DNA of 64,000 bases from Xylona heveae TC161 (taxonomy: Eukaryota > Ascomycota > Xylonomycetes > Xylonales > Xylonaceae). Below, in pieces: positions 35,885-47,179 of the stretch (positions within the stretch are counted from its first letter, which is position 1; each line of letters opens with the position of its first letter). A model generated the notes under the pieces. The model was not told the origin of the DNA. It saw nothing but the letters and a program-made list of their open reading frames with translations, and did not search any database. Both the position numbers and the translations under genes were made by a program. Location of the stretch: assembly GCF_001619985.1 (NCBI RefSeq), contig NW_017264198.1, positions 930,001 to 994,000 of the forward strand, written 5' to 3'.

Positions 35885-37807
35885 ATGCTCTACACCGGCA
35901 TTTTTCGACGGAAATATAAGGAACAGGGGTATCTTTTCTCATTCCAGGTCATCCACCTCTGTTTGGCGCTCGTTGTTTACTTTTCAGTTGCTTCCGCCCT
36001 ACCAAATCCTCAGCTCTCTATCAAATCCGCTGTTCCAGATGACAAAGCCGACAAAGAGAAGCCCGACCTGAGATGTTCCCCGGCAACCTGGCCTGAGATT
36101 CTGCTTTTCTATCTGGGCAACTATGTCACGCATGCTACCACAGTCAAGCCACTGCCGGGCGAGCCAAGGTGGGACCTGCTTCTCCGCACCTATTTCGCCC
36201 TCCTATATCCGCAGTCGACTTTAAAAGGAGGCATTAAGGAGGTCCTAAGAAACTTTCTCGAGCATAAAGCATCATCTGGGAATTTGCCTTTGAGCCTTGC
36301 TGCCAGAGCGAATGCATTATGCATGGTAGTGAGGGCGCCAGATTGGATCCCACAGGAAGGGGACACTGTCAAAAATGCCGTCTTTGTCGATCCGATTAAT
36401 AGATCTAAAAAGCAAAGCCAAAAAGGTCTACCCCAATTGGTGACACTCGCGCAGCAAGACTACACGAAGCTCCAAAAAAACAAGCCAGTCAATCTAATAA
36501 CATCACTTGCACCTTCGAGATATGCGCTTTCAAATTCGAATCAGATGTACTCGGACCTCAAGACCTTCGTCCCAAAAGCACATCGCATTTATGGTACATG
36601 CATTCTTCCGCCTGGGTACAAGCTTGCAGTTGTTCCAGCAAATGCTTCAATATCACCCCGAGGGCACAAAGATCCGGAGATTATAAACTCCTCTAGCAGT
36701 GAAGTGGAGAATTCGAATACAATCGCTACTTCTTATGGTTTTGCTAAGGCCTTTGTTTCATTCATTCAGGCCCTATTCTCTACCTTGAACATATATATGT
36801 CGAAAGGGGGCCAGATATCTCGTTATGGGTATGCGGCGTTTGGTCTAACTATTATTCCGTTCACTTTAATGTCCGTGGTAAACCTGGCCAGTAACCTCCG
36901 CCTACCGGAACACTCGAGCCTCTATATGGTTGCATCTGACATAATGGAGGAAGCAATTAGACATGGCGGGAGTTTTGAAGGAATTGTCGGAGAGCTCTAT
37001 AATGAAGATGCATTGCCAAACATGGCGCGTGGGATATCGGGCAAGTTCACTAGAAGCGAGGACAGCTCTGGTATAAGCCTGCAGCTTCAGCATCAGTCTT
37101 GTGTGGTCCCGCAAGATGATTTGCCTCGGCTTCACGAGCCTAAAAATAAGCTCACAACGGGGTTTCATTCCGAGCTTGAAGAGATTTTTTCTGGCTTGAA
37201 CAGCATTGGAAGCGACATCTCTACAGGTGGGTCGTCGAGCGCCGGAGCAGAGGATGAAGACCATGCCATCAGGATCCAGCATGTCAACATAGCGGAGATC
37301 AATCGGAAAGTTCCAAGGCAGCAGCCAAGTCTCGTTGTGCCTAGCTTTAATAGTTTCAAGCTCCAGTCTAAGAACAATCGCCAGTCCATAGAAGCGGCTG
37401 GGGACTCTGCGCCATCACTCGCCGAGCTTGTGCATTCGCCATGGATGGATGCCCTAGATTCGCTATTCTGGAGCTTCCTTGTGACTGGAGTATCGCTCAT
37501 TCTCACCGGCAGCCTGACGCATTTCAATAAAGGCCATAGCACAAAAGCGCAGAGAATATGGCTGATCCTCTGGCAATGGGTCGGAGCTTGGTTCAGCCCT
37601 ATCGTTGCCCAAGGCCAATCGCTTTTCGGCTCCTGGAAAGATTCTCAAACGGAAAAGTCTCTCCCAGAGAGCAGGTCCTCTTTTGAACTAAAATTGACCT
37701 TGCTACAATTTGCTATTGTTGCTATCTATAGCGTTCCTGCCATTGGGGGACTTGTGGTTGTCGGCCAGATGCTTCACCAATATGGCAGTTGCGCTACTGT
37801 TGCATGA
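35885..37807 (+). CDS. Large fungal membrane protein, function unknown
   Basis: Single exon of 640 aa from the first ATG at 35885 (an in-frame GTG lies at 35879). An N-terminal hydrophobic segment (about 22-40, HLCLALVVYFSVASALP) may be a signal anchor or signal peptide. CSPATWPEILLFYLGNYVTHATTV follows and resembles a motif seen in fungal hypothetical proteins. More membrane segments are visible near 310-345 (YGYAAFGLTIIPFTLMSVVN), about 540 (LFWSFLVTGVSLILTGSL) and 610-630 (FAIVAIYSVPAIGGLVVVGQ). A long Ser-rich loop separates the middle and last segments. No catalytic motif was recognised. The long uninterrupted frame and even codon use argue that it is a real gene. Confidence 0.78.
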   Translation: MLYTGIFRRKYKEQGYLFSFQVIHLCLALVVYFSVASALPNPQLSIKSAVPDDKADKEKPDLRCSPATWPEILLFYLGNYVTHATTVKPLPGEPRWDLLLRTYFALLYPQSTLKGGIKEVLRNFLEHKASSGNLPLSLAARANALCMVVRAPDWIPQEGDTVKNAVFVDPINRSKKQSQKGLPQLVTLAQQDYTKLQKNKPVNLITSLAPSRYALSNSNQMYSDLKTFVPKAHRIYGTCILPPGYKLAVVPANASISPRGHKDPEIINSSSSEVENSNTIATSYGFAKAFVSFIQALFSTLNIYMSKGGQISRYGYAAFGLTIIPFTLMSVVNLASNLRLPEHSSLYMVASDIMEEAIRHGGSFEGIVGELYNEDALPNMARGISGKFTRSEDSSGISLQLQHQSCVVPQDDLPRLHEPKNKLTTGFHSELEEIFSGLNSIGSDISTGGSSSAGAEDEDHAIRIQHVNIAEINRKVPRQQPSLVVPSFNSFKLQSKNNRQSIEAAGDSAPSLAELVHSPWMDALDSLFWSFLVTGVSLILTGSLTHFNKGHSTKAQRIWLILWQWVGAWFSPIVAQGQSLFGSWKDSQTEKSLPESRSSFELKLTLLQFAIVAIYSVPAIGGLVVVGQMLHQYGSCATVA

Positions 37808-38253
37808 ATAAACGACTGAGGAAGATTTTCGGGTATATATATCGATTGTTCGCTGCATACCTTTCCTCGCATGATTTCAATTCCCGGACTCATGTTGAAG
37901 CGCGACTTGTTCCTAAATTGATTCAAATAGTGCAGAAATATAAAGGTCGTGGCACCTCGCCATTAAACACATGTTCATAGAATAGAGGAATTTAATCACC
38001 TTATGTAAATAAAATCAGACGTTTCTATTGGCGTGAAAAACAATAATCTCGGCTTGTTGTTTACCTTCACAGTTGGAAAATAAATCAACTCGTTAGCCAC
38101 GTCGTGTTACCCGACAACGGTTTTTGTTGCGCGAGCTCAGCTAGAAAGCGACCAAACTTCTCCAGCACGCGCAGCGTCAAAAGCTCTTTGTGCCCTATAA
38201 AGTCGCAACCCATCCTGCCAAGCTCACAACCGTTGTGGACTTATGGAGCAGCC
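37808..38253. other. Spacer upstream of NUP120
   Basis: 446 bp containing the 3' end of the membrane-protein gene and the NUP120 promoter. An in-frame extension of the NUP120 frame to 38104 lacks conserved features and is taken as 5' UTR. Confidence 0.5.
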
Positions 38254-41200
38254 ATGGCCAAGCAGGAGCCGTTTTATCTCTACAAGGAGACACGACTAAA
38301 TCTCGAACCGGCTTCTTTAAAATCGATCGCAGCGATTCGTTTACCCGCCCATGGTGTTTCAAATCAAGCTGCGCGAGGCTCGACGCGAAGAGCTCCCGTT
38401 TCCCTGACGCCTATTGAGGATGAGAATGCATTTTCAAGACGAGTACTGGCAAGCTCAGCGTCGGCATATTGGCGGAAAGATAGCCAGAGTCACCCACGCG
38501 GGTACCTCTGGCGGGTGCTGGATGAGAGCAAGACACTTGAGATTCAGACCGCCGATTTGACACGGAGCGAAAAGACCAAGCACATTGCAAACGGGGTGCT
38601 GCGTTTGAGCTTCCCGAATGCAATTCGGCCGGGATGCGTGGCGATGGCAGATCTCGAGGGTCATGAGCTCGTCAGCCTTTTCGCTCTAACAACGAGCAAC
38701 GACCTTTACACCTTGACGCTCCGGCCGGAGTTCTTCAGACACTCATCAGCTGTTTTGGACAGCAATGTTGGAGATTGGTGCAAAACCTTTCTCCCCTCCT
38801 CGTTCAGCTTTCGCTATCCGCACCGTCTGGTCGCAAAATCCCCTCATGAATTGTTGGTTTCCTTACATGATGGGGGCTTGTTAACCTTTGTGCGCCGACC
38901 TGGTGATGATGGTAAGGCATATGCAGACTACAGTTTCATTTTCTTGTACTAATTCCCTTTGCGATGCTTAGGCTCATCGTGGCGCGAGACTTTCTTCACC
39001 GAAGGCGGATGGGGCTCTTCTCTCCGGAGCTTAATACCATGGAAGGGACATAATACTGTGCGATTTGGCAATGTGGACCTGGAGCAGACAACCGCTACCT
39101 CAATGTCTTTTTCTCCGGACAAAACTCGGGTGTTTACCATCTGTCTCAACCATACACTCAAACTGTGGAACTTGTCTACTGGAGAGGTAGAAGCGGTCAA
39201 AGATCTATTGAACGAAGAGCGACAGCCGCAGGATATCCCAAAGTATCTCATCGATCCTGCGCACACACAGCTTTTACAGGTCTTCAATGCCGAAGGGGCT
39301 AGGGAAGGTGACTTGTACTATGTCATGACATATTCGCCCTATGAACCAGGTCATTTCAAATTCTGGGCCATACGAGAGACTGATGAGGATCACTTGGCCG
39401 TGGAGGACTTGTTTCCTGGTGCTACTTTTACTCCTCCGGAGCCGTATTCAGACCAATCTGAAATTTGGAGTCTTTCGTACTTTAGGTTGAAGTCCACAGG
39501 GACGAAGAAAGGCTTGGAGCTTTGGATTGTTTGGAGCAATAATCTGACCTACCGAGTGCAGCGGTTGCTCTTCGACTTGTTAGATCTGCCGACAGCATGG
39601 TCAAGGCTCTGGATGGGTGTAGCTTCAGAAACGCTATTACAGCTTGAAAAACCAACTTCACTCGACATGGATCCGGCGGACGCAACAGATAAATGGCTCC
39701 AGTTCTTTTTCAGCCCTCCACGATTCACAGAAGCAACTTTGGAGACTGCGCTATCATTATATATCCAGAACCTGTCGGCCGATCAGCTTGCAATGGTCAA
39801 GAAAGGAAAGTCTCTGAAAGAACGACTTTGCTTAGCGATAGGATCATCTGTGGCCCTGGACCGTAACGATGAGGGCGATCTGGACTATGAGCATTTTCGA
39901 GCGAACACATTCATGCAATGGGACAAGTTCTATTACCTGACGGTGGATTTGGACAAGCGGAGACGAGAAGCTGTCTCTTTTGTTTATGATGAGCATGATT
40001 CAATACCATGGATTCTTACTGCTGATGGTGTCTCTCTCATCCGCGAGTGTAGTGACATGGAGCTGCTCTTTCATAATCGGAGGACTATGGGTCAGTACCA
40101 GCAGAAAATGCACGAGGCCTTTACACGACGAAGTGCAATAGGCACTTGGCAGAAGCAGCCGTCGGAAGTCTCTGGCTTTATTGCTGCTGCCCGGCTCTTT
40201 CGACAACTCTTTTCGCCGTCTTTACTACATTCTTGCCTCTCTGTCCTCTCCTCGGAGATGCTGCAAGACCCCTCTGTGTCTGCGGCTGTGCGGGTCCAGT
40301 CGTTCTACGATCGGTGTAATTTTGCGTCGCAGATTGGAGACGAAGACTACAGTCGATTGGCTGATGCGCTCGACTATATTGGCGGATTCAAGGCACTCGA
40401 CAATGAAGTATTCCGCCTTGTCATCTCCACGGCTTCGCAACGCCAATTACCGGTTTCTCACCACCTCGAGCTTGGATCTATCGGAATTAAGAACTTGCTA
40501 GCAGCTGCACAGGAAACCATCAATCTCACATTTACTGTCCTCTTTGACCTACTGGTCTTGATAGTGTTCATAGAGGGAGAAATCGACAAGGAAGAGCATG
40601 CCCTTGAGGAATTGGATACGACAGGGCTCTATGTGGAGATTCTGCGCACGTTGAAAAAGTATAGTTTGCTGAGCTGGCTCGCCACGACAATGTGCACCGA
40701 TTCGGGACAGGACGAGAGCGATCAGAATTTTGGAGCTGAGAAGTCAAGCGAAATGAGTGAGGTAGCGGGGTATCAGTCGGACCACCGGACCGTAACTGTC
40801 TTGGAGGAGCTTTTCATTGGAATGTGGAAAGTACCGACTAGGGACAATGTCCCCGGAACTGCCCTTACTACATATTCTGCTCGATGTTGGATATCGAATC
40901 TCATGTTCACAGAAGGCTACGAAGATGTTGCAACTCGCATCATGTGTAAATTTCTGCATCGTGGGGACATTCACATTGCTTCCGATTTTATGCGATTCAT
41001 GCCCGATACTCCTTGGGCTACGTATCTCAAGGGTCGTCTTCACCTAGCTCGGAGTGAGCATTCGATGGCCTCGTTGTCGTTCAAGAAGGCTGGTTTTGGA
41101 CTAGGTGAGTTTGGATCTTTTTTTTTCATACTTTTTGATGATAAAGCTCACACACGATTAGCCCGAGGAAAGCATACCGGCATTGGCCTAGCAGAGTCAG

Positions 41201-42126
41201 AGGGTCTCCTTAATGTTGCCGATCTGTCATATTTCCACGACGGCTTGGCTAAATATTATATGCATATCCTTAGCTTGTTTGAAAAAGCTCGTGCCAACTC
41301 GTACGTTGCCGACTTCGCGCGGTTGGCCATTCAATTCACCAGTTTTTCTAAGAGCCAAGTAAGTTCCTTGTTAGGACACTGTTGTGATGGATATTATGCT
41401 CAAGCTGGCCCACAGGTACCACAACAACGAACCGAAATCCTATCTCGTCTTTTCTACGCGTCAATTCAAACCTCCCGATTTGAGGAAGCTTACTCTGCTT
41501 TGGCGAGGTATACAGACACTGCTTTGTAAGTTTATGCTTATTTTTTCCACTGGAACTTTTTCAGCGAACTTTTTCTAATCACCACCTTTTACAGACAAAA
41601 GTCCGCTTTAACAACTCTTATCACCTCCATGATTGCCCAGTCACGTATTCCCCAACTTCTCCGCCTTCCATTTACCGACCTACAACCCCAAGTCGACGCC
41701 ATTCTCTCCTCTCTTTGCCAGAAGACGCTCAATATCGCGACTGGCCCTCCGTATCACCAGATCCTGTACGCCTACCGTCTTTCGCGGAATGATTTCCGTG
41801 GCGCTGCCACGATCATGCACGAACGTCTGCAACGCCTACGGACTAGTTCAAGCACGCACTCGGAAGTGCAGAATGAAGCCGTCGCTCAGACATTTCTCAC
41901 TCTCATCAATCTTCTCTCGTCTGTCGACCCAAAACATGCTTGGATCCTGGCAGAGCCCAGCGTCAATGTCAATATGGGTCGGAGCGGCGTTGCTAAGAGA
42001 AAGATTGTCACTCTGAGCGATGTTCGGAAGGAATACCAACAGGAGCTTGACCGCGTAGCTGCAATTGACAGCGGAAATTTTCCGTTTGCGCCGCCGATTG
42101 AGGATGATGAAATGGATGTATTCTAG
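38254..42126 (+). CDS. NUP120: Nucleoporin Nup120 (Nup160 family)
   Basis: Five exons, 38254-38911, 38972-41104, 41162-41358, 41416-41525 and 41595-42126, give 1209 aa. Nup120 is a scaffold arm of the Y-shaped Nup84 complex of the nuclear pore. The N-terminal half is a beta-propeller; blades include ATSMSFSPDKTRVFTICLNHTLKLWNLSTGE-type repeats and KFWAIRETDED. The C-terminal half is helical (SFKKAGFGLARGKHTGIG onward). Two introns (41105-41161 and 41359-41415) are both 57 nt and free of stops. They have GTGAGT and GTAAGT donors, so I splice them out, but read-through would also be in frame. Identity rests on the propeller region and the size. Confidence 0.88.
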
Positions 42127-42891
42127 ATTACTATGATCTTGCATGGTTGGTTTGTTGGTTTCCCATTCTTTACACTTCGAGCACGTGGATTGCTCTCTTT
42201 CGTCATCTGATAAAAGGCGTTTGGTCTGCTGCACGATACTGTTATTTCAACCCTTGACGTATTAAAGGTACGAGGAGCGCGCAAGGATCGGCCTGGTATT
42301 TATTTTGCTTTTCATCTACTCAAAATCTGCGAGCGAGACGGAATCATCGTTTTTGTGTACAATAGATATGAATGAAGTGCTGCCTTAACAGCGAAAAGTA
42401 CTGGAGAATCTCGGAGCTTTTATGTTGTAATGCAATGTCTCAAAATCTTTGCTGAAGAATGCCCTTTGATCTTATGGAAGTTATATCCGTCGTTCTAGGA
42501 AATGATTCGTGCTTCGAGGGTCAAAGGTATGCCAAACCTTGAGATCAAAAAGGAGATAATCTTATCCGATCATCTGATCAGATTACGGCCGGACCGAAAT
42601 ATTCCGGAGCAAACTCCAAACTCAAGAGGCCGTGGTAATAATTGGGCTGCACTTTGTGACAAAACAGTGTTTTCCAACAGTCAATTCCTCAGGTTAAAGC
42701 AAGAACTTGGGTTTTCGAGATTGACTTGGAAGTTGAATTGCAGAAGCCCATTAATACCTTGTGGGGCTATACTTCCCGCAACTGCATCACCTGAGGCACA
42801 GTCTCAGACTTCACCTCCCAGCAACCACGAAGCAACGAATGCTTCCGTATATTAATCTGGTCACTCAATTGCCCGGGACCTATCTCAGAAA
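42127..42891. other. Spacer between NUP120 and TIM54
   Basis: The two genes are in tandem. It contains the NUP120 3' UTR and the TIM54 promoter. The ORF at 42502-42855 has no conserved features. No RNA gene was recognised. Confidence 0.45.
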
Positions 42892-44483
42892 ATGGCAGAA
42901 AGCCAGCCTCCAAATGCACCTGCGCCTCCGCCTGCAGGCGATGCCGGTCAAGCCGCTGGGTCTGCTGCTAAAGCTGCGCCCAAGGCAGAAGGCAATCCTG
43001 CTCTTCGAGCAATGGGTGCGTCTCAGCACACCACCAGTCTTTTTGTAGTTTTGCCTACAATACTAGAACAGAAGACTAATACAAGCTTTCCTCTTCAGGT
43101 CTCCCCAGCCGCTTCAAGTTGCCTTCACGAAACTGGATGATCTTCCTCACCCTGTCATCCACGTTCGCCGGCTTCCTCATCTACGACCGGTACGAGAAGA
43201 AGAAGATCCAGAAGAAATGGTGTACTTTGGTTTCACACATTGCGGACGAATCTCTGCCCACATCAACCATGCCGCGCAAGCTCACCGTATTCCTATCGGC
43301 GCCTCCTGGCGACGGGCTTCGGCCCGCACGGGACCATTTCAACGAGTATGTCAAGCCGATTCTCGTTGCGGCAGCAATGGACTGGGATGTCATTGAAGGT
43401 CGCCGCGAGGGCGAGGTGCGAACGAAGCTGGCAGAAAAAGTTCGCAGACTGCGCCAGATCCGGGGCGAGGTTGCGGAGAACCCGACCGAGCCTGATTCAG
43501 AGCTACTCGTCCAGGCCACGCGCCAGACTACAGGGATTCAAGAATGGGACGGAGTCAAAGGAGATCTTGTTCTCGGACGGCACACATGGAAGGAGTATCT
43601 GCGGGGACTGCAAGAGGGGTGGCTAGGACCGTTGGATGCGCCAGTTGTCCCGACCGCAGAGACCGCCTCATCCTCTCCAACGCCGGCCGATTCACCTGCT
43701 ACAGACGACGCTTCTCCCACCGCTGCTCCCACATCCACATCCGAATCCGAATCAACAACACCCACAGCCAACGACGACGCAAACAAATCTGAAGCGCCAC
43801 TTGAGCCCCAGCAGGAGCAGCCCCAGCAGCAAGACCAACAGCCCGAGGACGCAGCCTCCAAATCCAAAACCAAACCTCCCGCCGTGCTAACCCCGTACAT
43901 CTCCCCATCGTCCTACGCCAGCGCACCACTCCCGCCCAGTTTCCCTGCTGAGCTCGACCCTTCGGGTCCTATCCCCTTTCCTCATATCCTCGGTATCCTC
44001 AACACTCCTACACGCGTCTACCGCTTCCTCACGCGCCGCCACCTCGCCGACCAAATCGGCCGCGAGACCGCTGCCGTCGTATTTGCCGCTTCCAGGGCAT
44101 ATAAAGAGGACGTACCCACCAGCCCTTCCTCCGAATCTTCTGGTCCTTCTTCATCGTCGTCAGAAACATCCGCGTCGTCTGATAATTCTCCATCCGCATC
44201 TTCTCCTGCCACATCAACTGACGCATACGCCACCGCCACCACATCATCGCCATACACATGGGAACAGAAATCTCTTCTTGCGCACGAGGAAAAAGAATGG
44301 CATAAATCTGCACACAAGCGCGCCGAAAACGAAGGCGAGCGGCCCTGGCTCGAGAGCATCGTGCTCGATGACCGCATCGCGACCCGCATGAGACGCTTTG
44401 AGCTGGAGCAGGACCAGGAACAGCGAGCGAATCGGATCGCAGAGGGCAAGGAAGGCGTTTTGGGCGCTGAAGTCTCGGATTAG
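42892..44483 (+). CDS. TIM54: Mitochondrial inner-membrane translocase subunit Tim54
   Basis: Two exons, 42892-43015 and 43099-44483, give 502 aa. Tim54 is a scaffold of the TIM22 complex that inserts carrier proteins into the inner membrane. The N-terminus is Ala/Pro-rich. GLPSRFKLPSRNW and a transmembrane helix at about 54-70 (MIFLTLSSTFAGFLIYDRY) follow, then EKKKIQKKWC. Family motifs are PRKLTVFLSAPPGDGLRPARDHF, EYVKPILVAAAMDWDVIEGRREGEVR, HTWKEYLRGLQEGWLGP and FPHILGILNTPTRVYRFLTRR. A long Ser/Thr/Pro/Gln-rich region (about residues 185-265) splits the domain and another Ser-rich stretch lies near residue 355. Such inserts are common in fungal Tim54. Confidence 0.95.
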
Positions 44484-45218
44484 TTCTGTGTCCTATTTCT
44501 CTTTTCCCCCGCTTTTGTTAATCTTTTTTTTTTGGCTTTATTGCTTTATTGCTTTGTTGCATTACTTTTCCTTGACTACTCCCTTTTTTGGGGGGTCTCT
44601 CTTATATGTATAGTTTTTCTGTGATATGTAAGGTATTTATTCTCTCCTCTTTATTTTATGTTTATTTTTCATTTTTGTTCCGTCTTGCGTGCATATTCAT
44701 GTCCCTTTCCGTTTCCCTTTTATTTTCTCTCATCGCCCCTTTAATCATTTTTTTTTCTCTTTAGTTGTTTTTCCCCGGCACACTACTCTACCTTGTATCT
44801 CTCCGCCTTTTGTATAACTCCAAGTGTAAAATATGAGTAGTGTAGTATAGTCTGACACCTCACACCTCACACCTCGCACCTTGCACCTCGCATGGTTGAA
44901 TAAGTCTTCTATTCCATGCCACTTCTCCGTTATTTTGCATGTCACTTTTTGTATTATATTCGTTTAGTCCTATCTATTACTCATATCATATCTACTCTAT
45001 CTACTCATATACTGCTACTTCATCTACCATGTCCTATCGCACCACTTCATATCGCGCGACTTTACAACAAAGTACTTGTTCCTCCCGTTTCATACATACG
45101 CTGCATGTCACTGGAATTGGACATAGCTTACCTAGTTGTGATCCGGAGATATATTTATCGTAGACCATATCTCTATAGTACTGCTATCCAATCGTGAGAT
45201 TGCGTCTTTGTTGAATAG

Positions 45219-45427
45219 CGTTTTTGATTGCCGCTTTACTGAATAACCCCTTTATTTTATTTTTTAAATTTCTGCTAGATATCTAGGTTTATATACCATA
45301 GAAGACATAAGTAGAATGGTCCGTTTTTTTGATGGCCGCTTTATAGAATATCTTTTTTTTTATTTTTTAAATTTCTGCTAGATATCTAGATTTATATACC
45401 ATAGAGGGCGAAAGACGTAAGATGAAT
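45219..45427. repeat. Tandem duplication of an approximately 100-bp A+T-rich unit
   Basis: The block at 45219-45317 and the block at 45327-45427 align almost end to end. Both contain GCCGCTTTA, a T-rich run, AAATTTCTGCTAGATATCTAG, TTATATACCATAGA and a final GTAAGATGAATGG or similar. Differences are a few substitutions and small gaps, so the copy is old enough to have diverged somewhat. Confidence 0.8.
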
Positions 45428-45463
45428 GGTGTATGATGTATGAAGTATGACGAGTGATGTTTG

Positions 45464-45584
45464 AAGTGTAAGTGTAAGTGTAAGTGTAAATGGAAATGGA
45501 AATGGAAATGGAAATGGAAATGGAAATGGAAATGGAAATGGAAATGGAAATGGAAATGGAAATGGAAATGGAAATGGAAATGGA
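45464..45584 (+). repeat. Adjoining hexanucleotide arrays (GTGTAA)n and (GGAAAT)n
   Basis: About four copies of GTGTAA at 45464-45487 run directly into about sixteen nearly perfect copies of GGAAAT up to about 45584. The six-frame translations are artefacts such as KWKW or MEME repeats. It is a minisatellite likely to differ in length between strains. Confidence 0.95.
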
Positions 45585-46134
45585 TTCGCGACAATGTGTC
45601 CGCGCCGAACAGGACCTGCAGAATCGCAGAATCGCAGAATTGCAGACCAAAGACATTCATCTAGCGTATTGTAAAATGTAAATGTGCGATGTAAATGCGC
45701 AATGTATACGGGCAATGATGAATTTGTCGAGAAAGAAAAAAAATGAAAATAGAATAAAATGAAATGAAATGAAATAACAGACAAACGATGGCTAATCAAG
45801 TCGACGCTGCGCCCACGCCGATAACACGCCTGGCCTGGCTAGATGGAAGCTTGAAAGTTGATGCTGGAAAGTTGAAAATGATGCTTGATGGGTGGAATGG
45901 GTACGCCGCGGACGACCCAGAGGTAAGAAGAAGAATAAAACAAAATGAAGAAATAAAATAAAATAAAAAATGAAGAAAGAAACAAAATAAAATGAGAAAA
46001 ACAAACTCCAAGACACCACGCTCTATGACAGCCAACAAGGAAAATGATATCCCAATAAGGATCAACAAAGAAAATGTGTAAAGTAACCCGATACACCGAT
46101 ACACAAAATCAATCATGGATCGACATGACCGGAC

Positions 46135-47179
46135 TTACTCCTCTTCATGGTCATGCCACTTGGAGACGTCCCATTTCCAGGTCAGTTTCGTCTTGGGTTC
46201 ACCATCAGGTGTACTATCAGCGGCAGGAGCAGGGGCAGGTACCTGAGGAGTAATTCTCAGACGGTACCGCTCGAGGTCCCACTCGGTGTAGTGCCGCATC
46301 GTGACGCGCATGGCGCGCTGGTGGCCGGGGCCGGAGCCGCCGCGTTTAGCGTCGGCGCGGGAGCGCCATAGGCCTTGACGGTGTTAGTTATGTGCATTCG
46401 GAGAAAATGAGAAAAGTGTGATGAAGAAAGGTGCAAGACAAAAAAAATAAAATGAATACAACAAAAAATAGAATAAATAAAGACAACGGGAGGTGATATA
46501 AACTACGTGAGAAATAAAGGATACACATACAGGTTGCCAGATTCCTGCCATTCACGTCCGGAACACCGTACCAATACTTGAGTAGGCCACCACGTTCCAT
46601 GGCCTCGCGATGCGCAATGGCGTCCAACTGGTAAATCTCCGTTCGGTCAGTGCCCACGGGCACACGTGATCGGAAGGCGACAATGTAAAAGGACCATTCT
46701 TTTGGACCGCTTATATGCGTTTTGGTAGTTGTGTTCGCGGCACTGCCATTCTCAGGCTCGGCACGCAACTCAGGCGTGTATCCGTCTTGCTCCGCCAATT
46801 GCTGGACAATCCGCACGACCTCGCCCCAGTTGAAAGTATCGAGATACGGGGCAGTAGCGTAATCTGGACGCAGGGCTTTGAGGTGTGTGAGTGCCCTGGC
46901 GAGATACTGAGATGGTGCTTCAAGAGAGCTGAGGTCGAGAAGATGTCCCGGTTCGGAGTAAGGTGAAATGGCGATGACATTGTTGTTGTTGTTGTTGTTG
47001 TCAGATTGAGACGTAAAGTCTGCTGCTCGTACGGATTCTTCGATTTGATAACTCGTGGTTGTTGCGGGGGTGGAGCCGTTGTGAGAAGTTGATGGAGAAG
47101 AGAGTTGCTGTTGTTTTGAAAAGGAAATGCTGACGCCAGAATTGGCGTAGTGTTTGAACGTGTCCACTTCGACAGTCAT
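46135..47179 (-). CDS. UPF0643 family protein
   Basis: Two exons, 47179-46531 and 46373-46135, give 295 aa. Splicing joins GRNLATC to LWRSRADAKRGGSGPGHQRAM, which are contiguous in the family, so the junction is certain. Other signatures are ALRPDYATAPYLDTFNWGEV, SFYIVAFRSRVP, RTEIYQLDAIAHREAMERGGLLKYWYG and RHYTEWDLERYRLRI near the end. The function of this fungal family is unknown, but the C-terminal region looks like a member of the GNAT-like fold, an idea based on feel only. The first 75 residues are Ser/Asn-rich with a run of Asn. The start at 47179 (MTVEVD) is preferred to an in-frame ATG upstream. Confidence 0.88.

Larger units (their letters stand above)
44484..46134. other. 1.65 kb repeat-rich spacer
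   Basis: Convergent 3' ends of TIM54 and the UPF0643 gene. It holds T-rich stretches, a C/T pentamer tract at about 44855-44893, a tandem duplication of about 100 bp, and hexanucleotide arrays listed separately. ORFs inside the hexamer arrays are artefacts of the repeat. Confidence 0.55.

Noticed and set aside
42502-42855. Plus-strand ORF of 117 aa upstream of TIM54
   Set aside because: No conserved features; it lies in the promoter and 5' UTR of TIM54.
45367-45681. Several ORFs of ME, KW, FHF or SIS repeats
   Set aside because: They are translations of the hexanucleotide arrays and not genes.
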